In this document: piece after piece, positions 19,555 through 28,046 of the stretch
Layout of the letters: each line of letters opens with the position of its first letter
How positions within the stretch are numbered: the stretch's first letter is position 1
Source of the DNA: Pseudalkalibacillus sp. SCS-8
GTDB taxonomy: Bacteria; Bacillota; Bacilli; Bacillales; Fictibacillaceae
Length of the DNA stretch: 64,000 nucleotides
Direction of reading: 5' to 3'
NCBI RefSeq assembly: GCF_040126055.1
Contig: NZ_CP143541.1
Location: 2,728,001-2,792,000 of the forward strand
The notes under the pieces: generated by a model
Databases searched by the model: none
What the model was told of the DNA's origin: nothing
The model's input: only the letters and a program-made list of their open reading frames with translations
Translations under genes and position numbers: made by a program

Positions 19555-20286
19555 TTAAACCCCTCTCTGATTTGGATCCCAAATGATTTTATGCATCTGC
19601 AGACTGAGCTTCACATCTGGAAGCGGTTCAGCCAAGATCTTTTCCACCAGTTTCTTCGGAGGCATCGTCTCCCATACTGGGCTGAACAACACTTGCCCCT
19701 CTTGATGATGTTTCTTCACGACAGATGTTGCTACCTCAAAATCTTTATCATCGCCAATGACGAACTTGATTTCATCTTGCGGCTTCAGGAGCCCGAAATT
19801 CGAGTGAATCATACGGTCCATTTCTCCTGAATCAGGCAATTTATAGTCCATGATAAAACGTGCTTTTTCAGCAATCGCTTCATTTTCCTTCCGAAGTGCT
19901 TCGAATGGCTTCAGGTCAATCGCGCCATTCGTTTCGATGTGGACATCCGTTATATGATCGAGCTCGCACATAGCTTCCAGTAAAGCTGCTGACTTTTTGC
20001 CGTGGATCAGCGGCTCTCCTCCCGTGAAGCAGACTCGACGGCTAGAGAAGGATTCAATCGTTCCGATGATCTCTTTGATCGTCGCCTTGAATTCCTCCTT
20101 CGCTGGTGCGTAGCTATAATCCGTATCACACCACGTACAACGCAAATTGCAATGGAAGACTCGGACGAATACGGTGGGAAATCCCGCCATATTTCCTTCT
20201 CCCTCCACAGTTTCAAAAATTTCAACCATCGGAAGCTCCCAGGCCATATATTCCGCTTTTTCAGGTAATTGAATTGATTTATTCAT
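19555..20286 (-). CDS. queE: 7-carboxy-7-deazaguanine synthase QueE (radical SAM)
   Basis: Radical-SAM ring contraction of CPH4 to CDG. Seen: 243 aa; cluster motif CNLRCTWC (Cx3Cx2C), VEGEGNMAGFPTVFVR upstream and FTGGEPLIHG downstream. Overlaps the 3' end of queD by 8 bp, indicating coupled translation. A downstream start at 20247 (MAWELPMVEIF) is possible and would match the B. subtilis N-terminus better. Confidence 0.95.
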   Translation of the reverse strand: MNKSIQLPEKAEYMAWELPMVEIFETVEGEGNMAGFPTVFVRVFHCNLRCTWCDTDYSYAPAKEEFKATIKEIIGTIESFSSRRVCFTGGEPLIHGKKSAALLEAMCELDHITDVHIETNGAIDLKPFEALRKENEAIAEKARFIMDYKLPDSGEMDRMIHSNFGLLKPQDEIKFVIGDDKDFEVATSVVKKHHQEGQVLFSPVWETMPPKKLVEKILAEPLPDVKLSLQMHKIIWDPNQRGV

Positions 20287-20755
20287 CTTCCATCCACTCT
20301 CGTTTCAATGTTGCGTAGCTTGTTGGTGTTTCATACAGCTTCAATTCTTCGATTCGTGCTTTTCGATCCTGATATTCAGGAATTTGCTGTAGTCTCTGAT
20401 CCAACTGCTCCCAAATCCAAACAATCATATTTTCAGCCGTTGTATTCATATTAGGGAGAACCTCGTTCAAATAGCGATGATCAAGCTTTGCATCAATTTC
20501 CTCTTTAAACAATGTCTTTATATCACCGAAATCTACGGTTATTCCAATATCATTGACGTATCCGCTAATGGTAATCACAAGCTTATACGTATGACCATGC
20601 ATGCTTTTGCACTTTCCCTCATAACAGTGAAGGTGATGTGCTGCATCGAATGTGAATTCCTTTGTGACTGCCACACGTTTGTTGTGATATTTCAATTCGT
20701 GGCGTTGGATGTCTTCATCGATTCTTTCGACTTTTTTAGGAATTTGAAAGTCCAT
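20279..20755 (-). CDS. queD: 6-carboxy-5,6,7,8-tetrahydropterin synthase QueD
   Basis: Makes CPH4 from 7,8-dihydroneopterin triphosphate, first dedicated step of the 7-deazaguanine pathway. Seen: 158 aa; zinc ligands in FDAAHHLHC and the KCKSMHGHTYKLV motif, plus VDFGDIK and LDHRYLN. Start ATG 20755 with AGGAGG at 9 nt. First gene of queDEC. No recognisable preQ1-I riboswitch upstream, but a repeated TTGTAGGYAATG (20776-20787 and 20798-20809) sits in the leader. Confidence 0.95.
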   Translation of the reverse strand: MDFQIPKKVERIDEDIQRHELKYHNKRVAVTKEFTFDAAHHLHCYEGKCKSMHGHTYKLVITISGYVNDIGITVDFGDIKTLFKEEIDAKLDHRYLNEVLPNMNTTAENMIVWIWEQLDQRLQQIPEYQDRKARIEELKLYETPTSYATLKREWMEDE

Positions 20756-20834
20756 AACGCCCTTCCTCCTTTTGTTTGTAGGTAATGCCATCTATGTCTT
20801 GTAGGCAATGTGGATAATCCCTTGATAACATAAA

Positions 20835-21011
20835 GGCTCTGTTAAAGGTTGATGTTAAGTTTGAACAGCTTCAGGCGGACGCTTTCCGCGGGCAACGCTT
20901 CAGCCACACAGACCTCGTTCCTCGTTCTGCGGGGTCTTCAGCTGTTGCTTTTCCCGCTGGAGTCGCCGCCTTACGCTTCTTATTTCCTTATCAATAAAAG
21001 CTAACAGAGCC
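20835..21011. repeat. MITE-like repeat, copy 2 (intact, 177 bp)
   Basis: Bounded by GGCTCTGTTA (20835) and its complement TAACAGAGCC (21011). Contains GGCGGACGCTTTCCGCGGG and TCTTCAGCTGTTGCTTTTCC, the reverse complement of the outer parts of 3662-4104. No ORF. Terminal inverted repeats and internal GC-rich arms suggest a mobile or formerly mobile non-autonomous element. Confidence 0.75.
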
Positions 21012-21044
21012 AACATAAAAAAACTCCACTTTTTTTATAAAAGA

Positions 21045-21120
21045 GGAGTGTGAGAAGATCGATCGATTCTTCACGCTCCCTAGTTTTGTTTAAAGAGGGG
21101 TGGGAATTCCGAACCCTCTT
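21045..21120. other. Two strong hairpins upstream of ytzB-like gene
   Basis: Hairpin 1 (21045-21079): GGAGTGTGA...TCACGCTCC closing on a GATCGATC palindrome. Hairpin 2 (21093-21120): AAGAGGG/CCCTCTT. The rest of the stretch between queD and ytzB holds repeat copy 2 and a TATACT -10-like box near 21178. Neither hairpin has a clear T-run; role unknown. Confidence 0.5.
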
Positions 21121-21227
21121 ATCTATTTTATACATGCCGTGTCAAACAATTATTATAAATGAATGTACCCCTTTTGTTATACTATAGAATAAAGGAAATC
21201 AATTTTGTTGGAAAGGGGCATCCAGTT

Positions 21228-21533
21228 TTGAAAACATCTACACTCGTCGGTGTCGGAATAGGCTTTCTTGCCGGAGCGTTCTTTACGAAGCAGCTCCAAT
21301 CACGACCAATTACACCTGAAGCCGCACTTAAGCTGATCAAAAATAAAGTGTCATCCAAACTCAGCGGATCTTGGATTTATACGAATAAAGAACAAATGAA
21401 TATCAATGATCTGAAATATAACGTGTATAAAGGCGGTTTTACACGTTCGACTCCAGCTGGTGATGAGCACTATCTCTTTACGGTTGATGCAGATACGGGA
21501 TCTGTATTGGAAATCTCCAACACGAGTATTTAG
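21228..21533 (+). CDS. ytzB: YtzB-like small membrane-anchored PepSY protein
   Basis: 101 aa. Seen: short N-terminus with a Gly-rich membrane segment (TLVGVGIGFLAGAFF), then a PepSY-like domain with PEAALKLIKNKV and ending HYLFTVDADTGSVLEI. Start: TTG 21228 with GAAAGGGG at 9 nt; the open frame upstream has no site. Position between ytoP and ytnP agrees with B. subtilis ytzB. Role unknown, perhaps inhibition of an extracellular protease as proposed for PepSY domains. Confidence 0.75.
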   Translation: MKTSTLVGVGIGFLAGAFFTKQLQSRPITPEAALKLIKNKVSSKLSGSWIYTNKEQMNINDLKYNVYKGGFTRSTPAGDEHYLFTVDADTGSVLEISNTSI

Positions 21534-21564
21534 TCTTCTTATCACGTTCATTCCATACACATGT

Positions 21565-21603
21565 AAAAGGGGCCGGACTCTCATACGAGTCAGCCCCTTT
21601 TTA
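21565..21603. terminator. Bidirectional terminator after ytzB-like gene
   Basis: AAAGGGGCYGACTC/GAGTCAGCCCCTTT stem with flanking A- and T-runs between convergent genes. Confidence 0.92.
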
Positions 21604-21616
21604 AATAGGCATCGAA

Positions 21617-22177
21617 TTAATTGAATGTGTGCTTCTGGTTATAAATATTGTTTTGAATCTGCCAACGAGTAGAAGAGTAGACTTGGTTGCTCCATACGAA
21701 AATGAAATACGCAGGAACAAGCAGAATCAATGAATGCAAGAACATCGTCCAACCGATATTCATCTTCTTACCAAGGTGAGCGAATTGATCCTTGTAATCA
21801 ATCAATTTGTCACTTTGAAGTTTCCCGACTTCTGTTCCACTCAAAACCTTTTTGTTTGTTGCATCGTAGTAAACGACTTCACGATGCGCAAATGTGAAGA
21901 TGTTGTCGCGAACGGTTTGGAATTCAGCAAGAGAAGCATAGACAGTAACAGGACCTGATGCTTCTTGTCCTTCTTCAGCTTCAGGCGTTGCTTCTACCTT
22001 AATCGTTTCAGATAGTTTAAGCTTGTAATCCTTATTATAATCGTAAAATTCCTCTTCTAAGTGCTTTTCAACCGCTTTTTGCATTCCTTCTGGTTTCTCA
22101 ACAGCAGCAAGTACACCTGCTCCACCAGTAAGCATCAATGCAAAAGCCATCATTGCTGCAGTTACTCGTTTCAACAT
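21617..22177 (-). CDS. Unknown exported protein with C-terminal membrane anchor
   Basis: I do not recognise this family. 186 aa: Sec-type signal peptide (MLKRVTAAMMAFALMLTGGA), a predicted outside domain with many Lys/Glu (residues 25-140), and a C-terminal transmembrane helix (WTMFLHSLILLVPAYFIFVW) with a short charged tail. ATG 22177 follows AGGAGG by 10 nt. It is monocistronic and convergent with the ytzB-like PepSY gene. Confidence 0.8.
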   Translation of the reverse strand: MLKRVTAAMMAFALMLTGGAGVLAAVEKPEGMQKAVEKHLEEEFYDYNKDYKLKLSETIKVEATPEAEEGQEASGPVTVYASLAEFQTVRDNIFTFAHREVVYYDATNKKVLSGTEVGKLQSDKLIDYKDQFAHLGKKMNIGWTMFLHSLILLVPAYFIFVWSNQVYSSTRWQIQNNIYNQKHTFN

Positions 22178-22330
22178 TTCGCAATTCCCTCCTAACAATA
22201 TAAGCCAATTAATATAGTACACTATTATTGCTTTTGAAATCTATGATAATTGTAACAGGTTTTGGTGGAAAATGTGATGATTTTCGTCATCCATTTTCTT
22301 ACAAATGGTGTAAATGTGACAAATTTTTGA

Positions 22331-23173
22331 TCATTTTTCACGCTTAACTGAATTGATGATTTCACCTTGCTCATCAAATTTGACGGCGCGATAAATCGCA
22401 TCATGATAAAACGTGAACCAGGCGCCTTCACCTGTGCCTTTAGGAATCCATTCCTGCTTTTGACCGATGGATGTCATCGGATAATCGTCGTATGCGAGGA
22501 CCCACAATGGATTTTTATGAGCATGGGTCGGCATTAGGTCTGCCATATGTACAAGCTTTTCGTCACCTTGTTCAAACATCAAAATCGAGTGGCCATCGCT
22601 ATGACCTCCAGTATGAATCATATGAAGGCCAGGAAGGACTTCCATCCGATCTTCGTACGTTTCGACTTGGGATTCGATTCCTTTCCAGTTCATTTCCCAA
22701 TATGTATTCCTTGAACGAACATTCGGGTTCCTCATTTCATTCCATTCAGTCGCTGACGTGATGATCGTTGCATTTTTGAATGTGGATTCATATCCGTCGC
22801 CACTTGGTTTCGTGAGACCGCATGCATGATCGAAATGAAGGTGCGTCATCAATACCAGATCAATATCCGCTGTTGTAAGGTTGAACTTTGCCAGCTCGGA
22901 ATCAATATGAGACTCTTCATCCACCCCATAATTCCGTCGCTGTTTATCCGTCAATTTGTTATTTCCCATTCCCGATTCAATTAATATGTTCTTTCCTTCG
23001 TATTGGAAGAAGATCGGGTCTGTCCGTAATTCAATCTGATTTTTCTCATTGACTGGATATTTTTTACTCCACAATGGTTTAGGAACGACACCGAACATCG
23101 CTCCGCCATCCATATGTGTTACTCCTCCATTGAGCCAGAACAATTTAACGTCACCGAATTGAAGCGTTTCCAT
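22331..23173 (-). CDS. ytnP: Metallo-beta-lactamase-fold lactonase YtnP
   Basis: Zn-dependent hydrolase; B. subtilis YtnP acts as an N-acyl-homoserine-lactone lactonase-like quorum-quenching enzyme. Seen: 280 aa; HLHFDHACG metal motif around residue 110, [19 protein letters not shown]. No signal peptide. ATG 23173 has AGGAG at 9 nt. Adjacent to trmB as in B. subtilis. Confidence 0.93.
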   Translation of the reverse strand: METLQFGDVKLFWLNGGVTHMDGGAMFGVVPKPLWSKKYPVNEKNQIELRTDPIFFQYEGKNILIESGMGNNKLTDKQRRNYGVDEESHIDSELAKFNLTTADIDLVLMTHLHFDHACGLTKPSGDGYESTFKNATIITSATEWNEMRNPNVRSRNTYWEMNWKGIESQVETYEDRMEVLPGLHMIHTGGHSDGHSILMFEQGDEKLVHMADLMPTHAHKNPLWVLAYDDYPMTSIGQKQEWIPKGTGEGAWFTFYHDAIYRAVKFDEQGEIINSVKREK

Positions 23174-23237
23174 GATCATTCACTCCTTATTAGGTACTCT
23201 AGAATTCATTGTATCATAATGAAAACGCTCTATTGCG

Positions 23238-23882
23238 TTACTTGCTTCGATAAACCGCCTCACAGCGATAAATGCGATTCCCTTTTGCAGAAAACTTCTC
23301 TTCATATTCTGTCATGATATTCCCCTCGAAGTTACTCTTATGAAGGTCCAGACTGACATTGTTGAGGACCATGCCATACTTGGAAAAGCTATGCAGAGAA
23401 TATTCGAATAGTCCCTGGTTATCCGTTTTCATATGGATTTCCCCAGACGGTACCATGACTTCTTCATATGACTGGAGGAACGTTTCATACGTCAGCCTAC
23501 GTTTTTCGTGTCGATTTTTCGGCCACGGATCTGAAAAGTTCAAATAGACCCTTTCGATTTCACCTTTACTGAAAAAATCCTTCAAGTCCGCTGCGTTGAC
23601 ATTCATCATACGGACATTCTTTTGGTCAGTCTCCTTAAGCTTATCGATAACAGAGACAACGACACTTTTTTGTCGTTCAATACCTATGAAGTTTATGTCA
23701 GGGTACTTTTCGGCCATTCCTGAGATGAATTGACCCTTTCCTGTTCCTACTTCAATATGGATCGGATGATCGTTCTTAAATATTTCATTCCATCTTCCTT
23801 TCCAGTTTTCCGGATCTGGAATGACGATTTCAGGATGATCATCAATCATATTTTGAGCCCACGGCTTATTTCTTAGACGCAT
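23238..23882 (-). CDS. trmB: tRNA (guanine-N7-)-methyltransferase
   Basis: SAM-dependent m7G46 methylation of tRNA. Seen: 214 aa; [14 protein letters not shown] motif near residue 40, [28 protein letters not shown] and C-terminal [14 protein letters not shown] lies 9 nt before the ATG. Confidence 0.97.
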   Translation of the reverse strand: MRLRNKPWAQNMIDDHPEIVIPDPENWKGRWNEIFKNDHPIHIEVGTGKGQFISGMAEKYPDINFIGIERQKSVVVSVIDKLKETDQKNVRMMNVNAADLKDFFSKGEIERVYLNFSDPWPKNRHEKRRLTYETFLQSYEEVMVPSGEIHMKTDNQGLFEYSLHSFSKYGMVLNNVSLDLHKSNFEGNIMTEYEEKFSAKGNRIYRCEAVYRSK

Positions 23883-24221
23883 CTTTTTATACCCCTTCTA
23901 TTTACGTGATTATCCTCGGATATTTTACCATGAATCCATCAAGGAATTGAATGTTATTCACCGATTTTACGTATTATCGTCCAAATTAGGAGCAAATAGG
24001 CGTATAATGGCGTATCTTTTTGAATCAAGGACCTGATTGGCATTAAAATTAAGATACGATGTACAGCCGCTTCATATCCAAGAAATTGGAATTAGGGACG
24101 TAAGCGTTTTCAAGGATATGATGTATATTGTGTTTATGAAAATGAATTTGAAAACGGACTGTTCATAATTGGTTATAAAAATTAAGTAAATAAAAATTTC
24201 GGGAGTGAATGTAACGAACTT
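23883..24221. other. 339-bp intergenic region with candidate cre site
   Basis: No ORF with a ribosome binding site. At 24098-24112 ACGTAAGCGTTTTCA matches the CcpA cre consensus WTGNAARCGNWWWCA with one mismatch. AT-rich with several TATAAT-like strings; it is the divergent control region of trmB and the following 54-aa gene. The rest shows nothing recognisable. Confidence 0.5.
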
Positions 24222-24386
24222 ATGATGAAAAAAGTACTGACAAAAACAGCAGAAGTTTCAGTATTAACTGTATTCAGCGGACTATTTGCAGGCTATGCAT
24301 TAGCGATATATCCTTTTGAACGAATTGCACACAAACAATCTTCCAATGCGAAAAAAATGAAAATCAAATATGCTTCTCAGTATTAA
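24222..24386 (+). CDS. Small single-pass membrane protein (54 aa)
   Basis: MMKKVLTKTAEVSVLTVFSG... with one hydrophobic segment (about residues 11-31) ending in IYPFERIA and a Lys-rich tail. The nearest Shine-Dalgarno-like string, GGGAG, is 16 nt upstream, which is far, so the start is uncertain (ATG 24222 or 24225). Support comes from the terminator placed 8 bases after its stop and from normal codon use. Not recognised. Confidence 0.55.
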   Translation: MMKKVLTKTAEVSVLTVFSGLFAGYALAIYPFERIAHKQSSNAKKMKIKYASQY

Positions 24387-24393
24387 TACCACC

Positions 24394-24438
24394 AAAAAGG
24401 TTCTTGTATCCTTCCAGTAAGGAACAAGGACCTTTTTT
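24394..24438 (+). terminator. Terminator after the 54-aa gene
   Basis: AAAAGGTTCTTGT/ACAAGGACCTTTT stem (one mismatch) followed by TTTT. Confidence 0.85.
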
Positions 24439-24531
24439 CTATATTTTGTGACAGAAGAAAAACACATGGAAAGAGATGTGATAAACGACGTAAAGACGGG
24501 TACAATGGAAGAAAAAAGGTGAGATCTGCAT

Positions 24532-24618
24532 ATGGAAGACTTCTTCATTATTTGGGCACCGCCGATTGTCCTTATCATTGCCATCATCGGTCTCTTTATC
24601 TGGGGAGCGAAGAAATGA
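24532..24618 (+). CDS. 28-aa membrane micropeptide, CydS-like pattern
   Basis: MEDFFIIWAPPIVLIIAIIG followed by LFIWGAKK: a single transmembrane helix with an N-terminal F-x-I-x-x-A-P motif. AAGGTG lies about 10 nt before the ATG. The pattern resembles CydS, the small third subunit of Geobacillus-type cytochrome bd oxidase, but cydAB are not in the window. Assignment to CydS is an inference from a short motif; existence of the gene is moderately supported by start site and composition. Confidence 0.5.
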   Translation: MEDFFIIWAPPIVLIIAIIGLFIWGAKK

Positions 24619-24709
24619 CAAAACACACCATGACCTGTCTCCGCATCGTATAATGTGGAAGCATTGGCACATCCTAAATTCCAAACGGACTTGAAAGGAT
24701 GTGTCTTTA

Positions 24710-24982
24710 ATGCCATTACAGGTTACCGATCAATTATCCTTATTGATGGACATCTTGAGAAGTCACCAATTGGATCAGTGTGGTTCCAGTTCAGAATGTG
24801 CTCAGATTGAACGGCTTACCAATTCCTTACTTCAAAATCCTCAAACACCTCTTGAGTTGAGGGAAACACTGACTTCCATCCAATCCTATAGCAAGAGCGG
24901 CGTCCAATCCCTAGCACTGGACCAACATATTACCGGATATCAGAACGAACTGACACAATGGATGAGTGTACTTGAACATTGA
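24710..24982 (+). CDS. ytzH: YtzH-like protein
   Basis: 90-aa cytosolic helical protein of the YtzH family, starting MPLQVTDQLSLLMDILRSHQ with the conserved CG...SECAQIERL. Function unknown. ATG 24710 has AAAGGATG at 8 nt; the in-frame GTG at 24701 overlaps that site. Convergent with ytmP through a shared terminator, the same neighbours as in B. subtilis. Confidence 0.85.
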   Translation: MPLQVTDQLSLLMDILRSHQLDQCGSSSECAQIERLTNSLLQNPQTPLELRETLTSIQSYSKSGVQSLALDQHITGYQNELTQWMSVLEH

Positions 24983-25008
24983 GAGAAAGATGAAACGTAA
25001 CATAACGG

Positions 25009-25052
25009 AAAAAGACGATGAAACCTCCCAATTCGGTCTCATCGTCTTTTTA
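25009..25052. terminator. Bidirectional terminator between ytzH and ytmP
   Basis: AAAAAGACGATGA/TCATCGTCTTTTT stem with flanking A- and T-runs. Confidence 0.92.
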
Positions 25053-25838
25053 ATGCAATAATTGTTTATTCAGTTGAGCAAGGAAGTTCAACCAGTATTG
25101 CGCTTCTTCCTTCTGATTTCGTTCACAATGCCAAAAGATCGATTCGATCGTCTGTGCGACAATATACCAGTGCATTCTTGTTTTCAATGCTGTCGTCAAA
25201 GGAACCCCGTAAGAGCGCAGCCATTCTTCCCATTCATGATCAGGTACATACCAATAAAGGAGCATTGCAAGATCCAATGCAGGATCCGCAATCACAGCAC
25301 CGTCCCAATCAATGAGATAAAGGCGGTCATCCTCTGTAATCAACCAGTTATTATGATTCACATCTCCATGACATACAACAAATTGATCCGTTCGGACGTC
25401 ATCGATATGTGAGGATAGGTAATCAAGATAAGGCTTGATTTCATCATGGTATTTCGTATTCATATGATTCCTGTTCAGAAGCTCGTCCATTATGGCATCA
25501 GGTGTCAACGGCTTAATGCCTATTCTACGTAACATAGATAATAGTTCCTGAGAACGATGAATTTTAGAAAGCAATTGGGCAACCAATTGTTGATTCATAT
25601 CTGCAGCTTTTAATTCTCGACCGTTCAACCAGTGTTGAGCAGTGATGACGTCTCCGTTCTCTAATCGTTTCGTCCATAATAGCTTCGGAACGATTCCCTC
25701 TGCCGATAATACAGCGAGGAACGGTGACGAATTCCTTTTTAAGAAGATCTTCTCTTCTCCGTATTGTGCGATGTAGGCTTCACCGGTTGCACCACCTGCA
25801 GGTTTCACCTGCCAGCCGCTTCCAAGTATGTGTTTCAA
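25050..25838 (-). CDS. ytmP: Phosphotransferase-fold kinase YtmP
   Basis: Aminoglycoside-phosphotransferase/choline-kinase-like enzyme, cytosolic, substrate unknown. Seen: catalytic loop VCHGDVNHNNWL and metal-binding LIDWDGAVIADPALDL; about 262 aa. Start: an ATG exists at 25862 but has no binding site; TTG 25838 has GAAGGTG at 6 nt and yields the family N-terminus KHILGSGW. I prefer TTG 25838. Confidence 0.88.
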   Translation of the reverse strand: MKHILGSGWQVKPAGGATGEAYIAQYGEEKIFLKRNSSPFLAVLSAEGIVPKLLWTKRLENGDVITAQHWLNGRELKAADMNQQLVAQLLSKIHRSQELLSMLRRIGIKPLTPDAIMDELLNRNHMNTKYHDEIKPYLDYLSSHIDDVRTDQFVVCHGDVNHNNWLITEDDRLYLIDWDGAVIADPALDLAMLLYWYVPDHEWEEWLRSYGVPLTTALKTRMHWYIVAQTIESIFWHCERNQKEEAQYWLNFLAQLNKQLLH

Positions 25839-26009
25839 TGCTTTCACCTTCGATTTCATCATTCTATATCTTTATTATCGGCTATAATCCTTCATTTCGA
25901 AGTACTCATTAAAGATACTTAATAAAACATAGTTCTGTACAGATATAATATTTTAACACAGAAAGACTCATTTTCGAAGTCAAAATCCCAAACCCATTGC
26001 AAAAACTCT

Positions 26010-26945
26010 TTAGATGACAGTGAATTCCTTAGGCAGGACATGGAGGGAAACAGGGGTCGTACCGGCTACTTCACCATCTGCATGCATGGTGACAGGAACA
26101 TCTGACTCTACTGTAATTTCCTTTCCACGTAACATTGTCACTTCTTTCATTTTTGTGTGTAACCCAAAAAACACTGTACCAAACAGGAAAAAAAGTTTCA
26201 CACGACTAAGATTATGGACGACACAAACATCCAGCTGACCATCATCAGGTCGCGCATCAGGACAAATCATCATGCCGCCTCCATAATACTTGATATTGGC
26301 CGTGGCGACGAGCCACACATCTTCAAATGCATATTCTTTGCCGTCGACCTTAAGCTTAAGCGCGTATGGCTCATACGTCATGCTTAACTTCAATAACGTG
26401 AAGATATAGGAAAGGGAGCCTAATCCGAATTTGTTTAACAGGTCTTTATAATTTGCTTCGTTGGTGCGCTTGGCTACTTCACCATCAAAACCGATCCCGA
26501 CTGAATTTGCAAAGTAATTCGATTTATGTCGACGTAAACCTGGGCGCAGCTCACCCAGATCATATTGCTTGGAACGGGACATTTTGAAACCCAAAATGTG
26601 ATTAAGGGCTTCTCCAGGAGATTTAGGGAGCTTAAAACCTCTTGCAAAATCATTTCCTGATCCTGCTGATATGAACCCGATCGGAATATGCATATAATTA
26701 CGCATGCCATTAACGACTTCATGAATCGTGCCGTCTCCCCCAACCGCGATGATTCCTCTCGTGTTCTCATGATGCATATGTACCATCTGCTGAGCAAGCT
26801 CCTTTGCATGACCCTGCTTTTGAGTAAAGAAGCTACGGAAAGGAACATTCCGCTTCTGAAGGTCTGCCTTGACCTTCTTCCAGATTTTTTCTCCTCTCCC
26901 ATTACCCGACTTCGGATTAATAATAATGATCAGGAATTTTTCCAT
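26010..26945 (-). CDS. ytlR: Diacylglycerol-kinase-family lipid kinase YtlR
   Basis: Lipid kinase of the DagK/YegS catalytic family. Seen: 311 aa; INPKSGNGRGEKIWKKV, the nucleotide-binding GGDGTIHEVVNGM near residue 67, SAGSGNDFARG, and C-terminal RPDDGQLDVCVV. Substrate not shown; B. subtilis YtlR is uncharacterised. ATG 26945 has only a weak GAGTGG site. Confidence 0.9.
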   Translation of the reverse strand: MEKFLIIIINPKSGNGRGEKIWKKVKADLQKRNVPFRSFFTQKQGHAKELAQQMVHMHHENTRGIIAVGGDGTIHEVVNGMRNYMHIPIGFISAGSGNDFARGFKLPKSPGEALNHILGFKMSRSKQYDLGELRPGLRRHKSNYFANSVGIGFDGEVAKRTNEANYKDLLNKFGLGSLSYIFTLLKLSMTYEPYALKLKVDGKEYAFEDVWLVATANIKYYGGGMMICPDARPDDGQLDVCVVHNLSRVKLFFLFGTVFFGLHTKMKEVTMLRGKEITVESDVPVTMHADGEVAGTTPVSLHVLPKEFTVI

Positions 26946-27108
26946 CAATGAGCCACTCTCTTTCGCATGTCTTTTTCTTTTTTCAACAAAATAGATGGTT
27001 TTTCCTCTATTTGTCTCAAATTTTGTAAAATATTCTTGTTAGTTTAGGTGAAAAGAACTATTTTTGTCGATTGCGATTACGATCGGAAAGAACGATGATA
27101 GCCTAGAT

Positions 27109-28032
27109 TCAAATGGAAAAGTGACCAGAATTGTCACCAGGCTCCCATTCTGGTCTGAGATAGGCTGTTGTTGCACAGTGCTCTAACATTCTTTTGGCTA
27201 TTTTTAGTTGGTTGTGTTTAATGGGGCTAGGGTGTTTCTTCATTTTTTCCAACCATTGTTTAAAATTCGTCCGATCAATGACCTGAACAAACGGAGGGAT
27301 ATTCGAACGGTTTACATAAGCATCTGATCCGAGGATTGTATAGGAAACACTCATATCCGTTTCCTCTCCGACGACGGACTCAATAAAATGATTCATGCGC
27401 TTGATGGCAGCAACTGGACTGACGATTTTACGACGTTTCGTATCGTTCTCCACCTCCCAAAACCGGTCAAGTGCAGGGTGGATGACTTCCCCTTCTTTTG
27501 AGTCAAGCTTGGCAATTGCTTGTACTGTATCCGGTCCAATAAGGATGACATCCAACTGGGCTTCCGCTTTCTTCATCTTAATAATGGGTTTATAAAGAAT
27601 GAGATAGTTATCAGGAAGCTCGAGCATCAAAAAACGGAGAAAGGGATCCGATTGAAGTTCTTTGCTGATCATCGATTTTTCTCGGATAGTGGTACTCGCC
27701 CATTTCAATTGGAACTTGAACAATTCTCTTCTGAAGTTACGCTTTAAAGCAGTAAGCGTAAGAGGTTGTATCTGTGTTCCACTGTTATCCTCTTGACTGC
27801 TGACAGGCTCCATCTTTTCCTTCTTCCGGTTTAACGGCCACCATTTTCTCACTGGTGCATCGTCCTCTTGAGGGGTGTCCACTTGATCTTGTTTAGTGTC
27901 TTTTTCTTTTTCCCAGCTCGCTTTCAGCCGTTTCCAGCGCTCACTTTTCAAACGGATATATTGTCCCGTATAGCGATACACATCTTTTTCATAACGTGAT
28001 ACACAATCTTCTATTTTAATAAGCTGTGCCAT
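27109..28032 (-). CDS. ytlQ: NERD-related protein YtlQ
   Basis: 307 aa, cytosolic. Seen: an N-terminal charged helix region with a Lys/Glu/Asp/Gln-rich insert (residues 40-85), then an alpha/beta domain resembling the nuclease-related (NERD) fold. Positionally equals B. subtilis ytlQ between ytlR and ytlP. Catalytic residues are not obvious. AGAGGTG precedes the ATG by 7 nt. Confidence 0.75.
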   Translation of the reverse strand: MAQLIKIEDCVSRYEKDVYRYTGQYIRLKSERWKRLKASWEKEKDTKQDQVDTPQEDDAPVRKWWPLNRKKEKMEPVSSQEDNSGTQIQPLTLTALKRNFRRELFKFQLKWASTTIREKSMISKELQSDPFLRFLMLELPDNYLILYKPIIKMKKAEAQLDVILIGPDTVQAIAKLDSKEGEVIHPALDRFWEVENDTKRRKIVSPVAAIKRMNHFIESVVGEETDMSVSYTILGSDAYVNRSNIPPFVQVIDRTNFKQWLEKMKKHPSPIKHNQLKIAKRMLEHCATTAYLRPEWEPGDNSGHFSI

Positions 28033-28046
28033 TCATTTACACCTCT

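Noticed and set aside
20756-20830. preQ1-I riboswitch before queD
   Set aside because: The expected stem-loop plus A-rich tail is not visible; only a direct repeat is seen.
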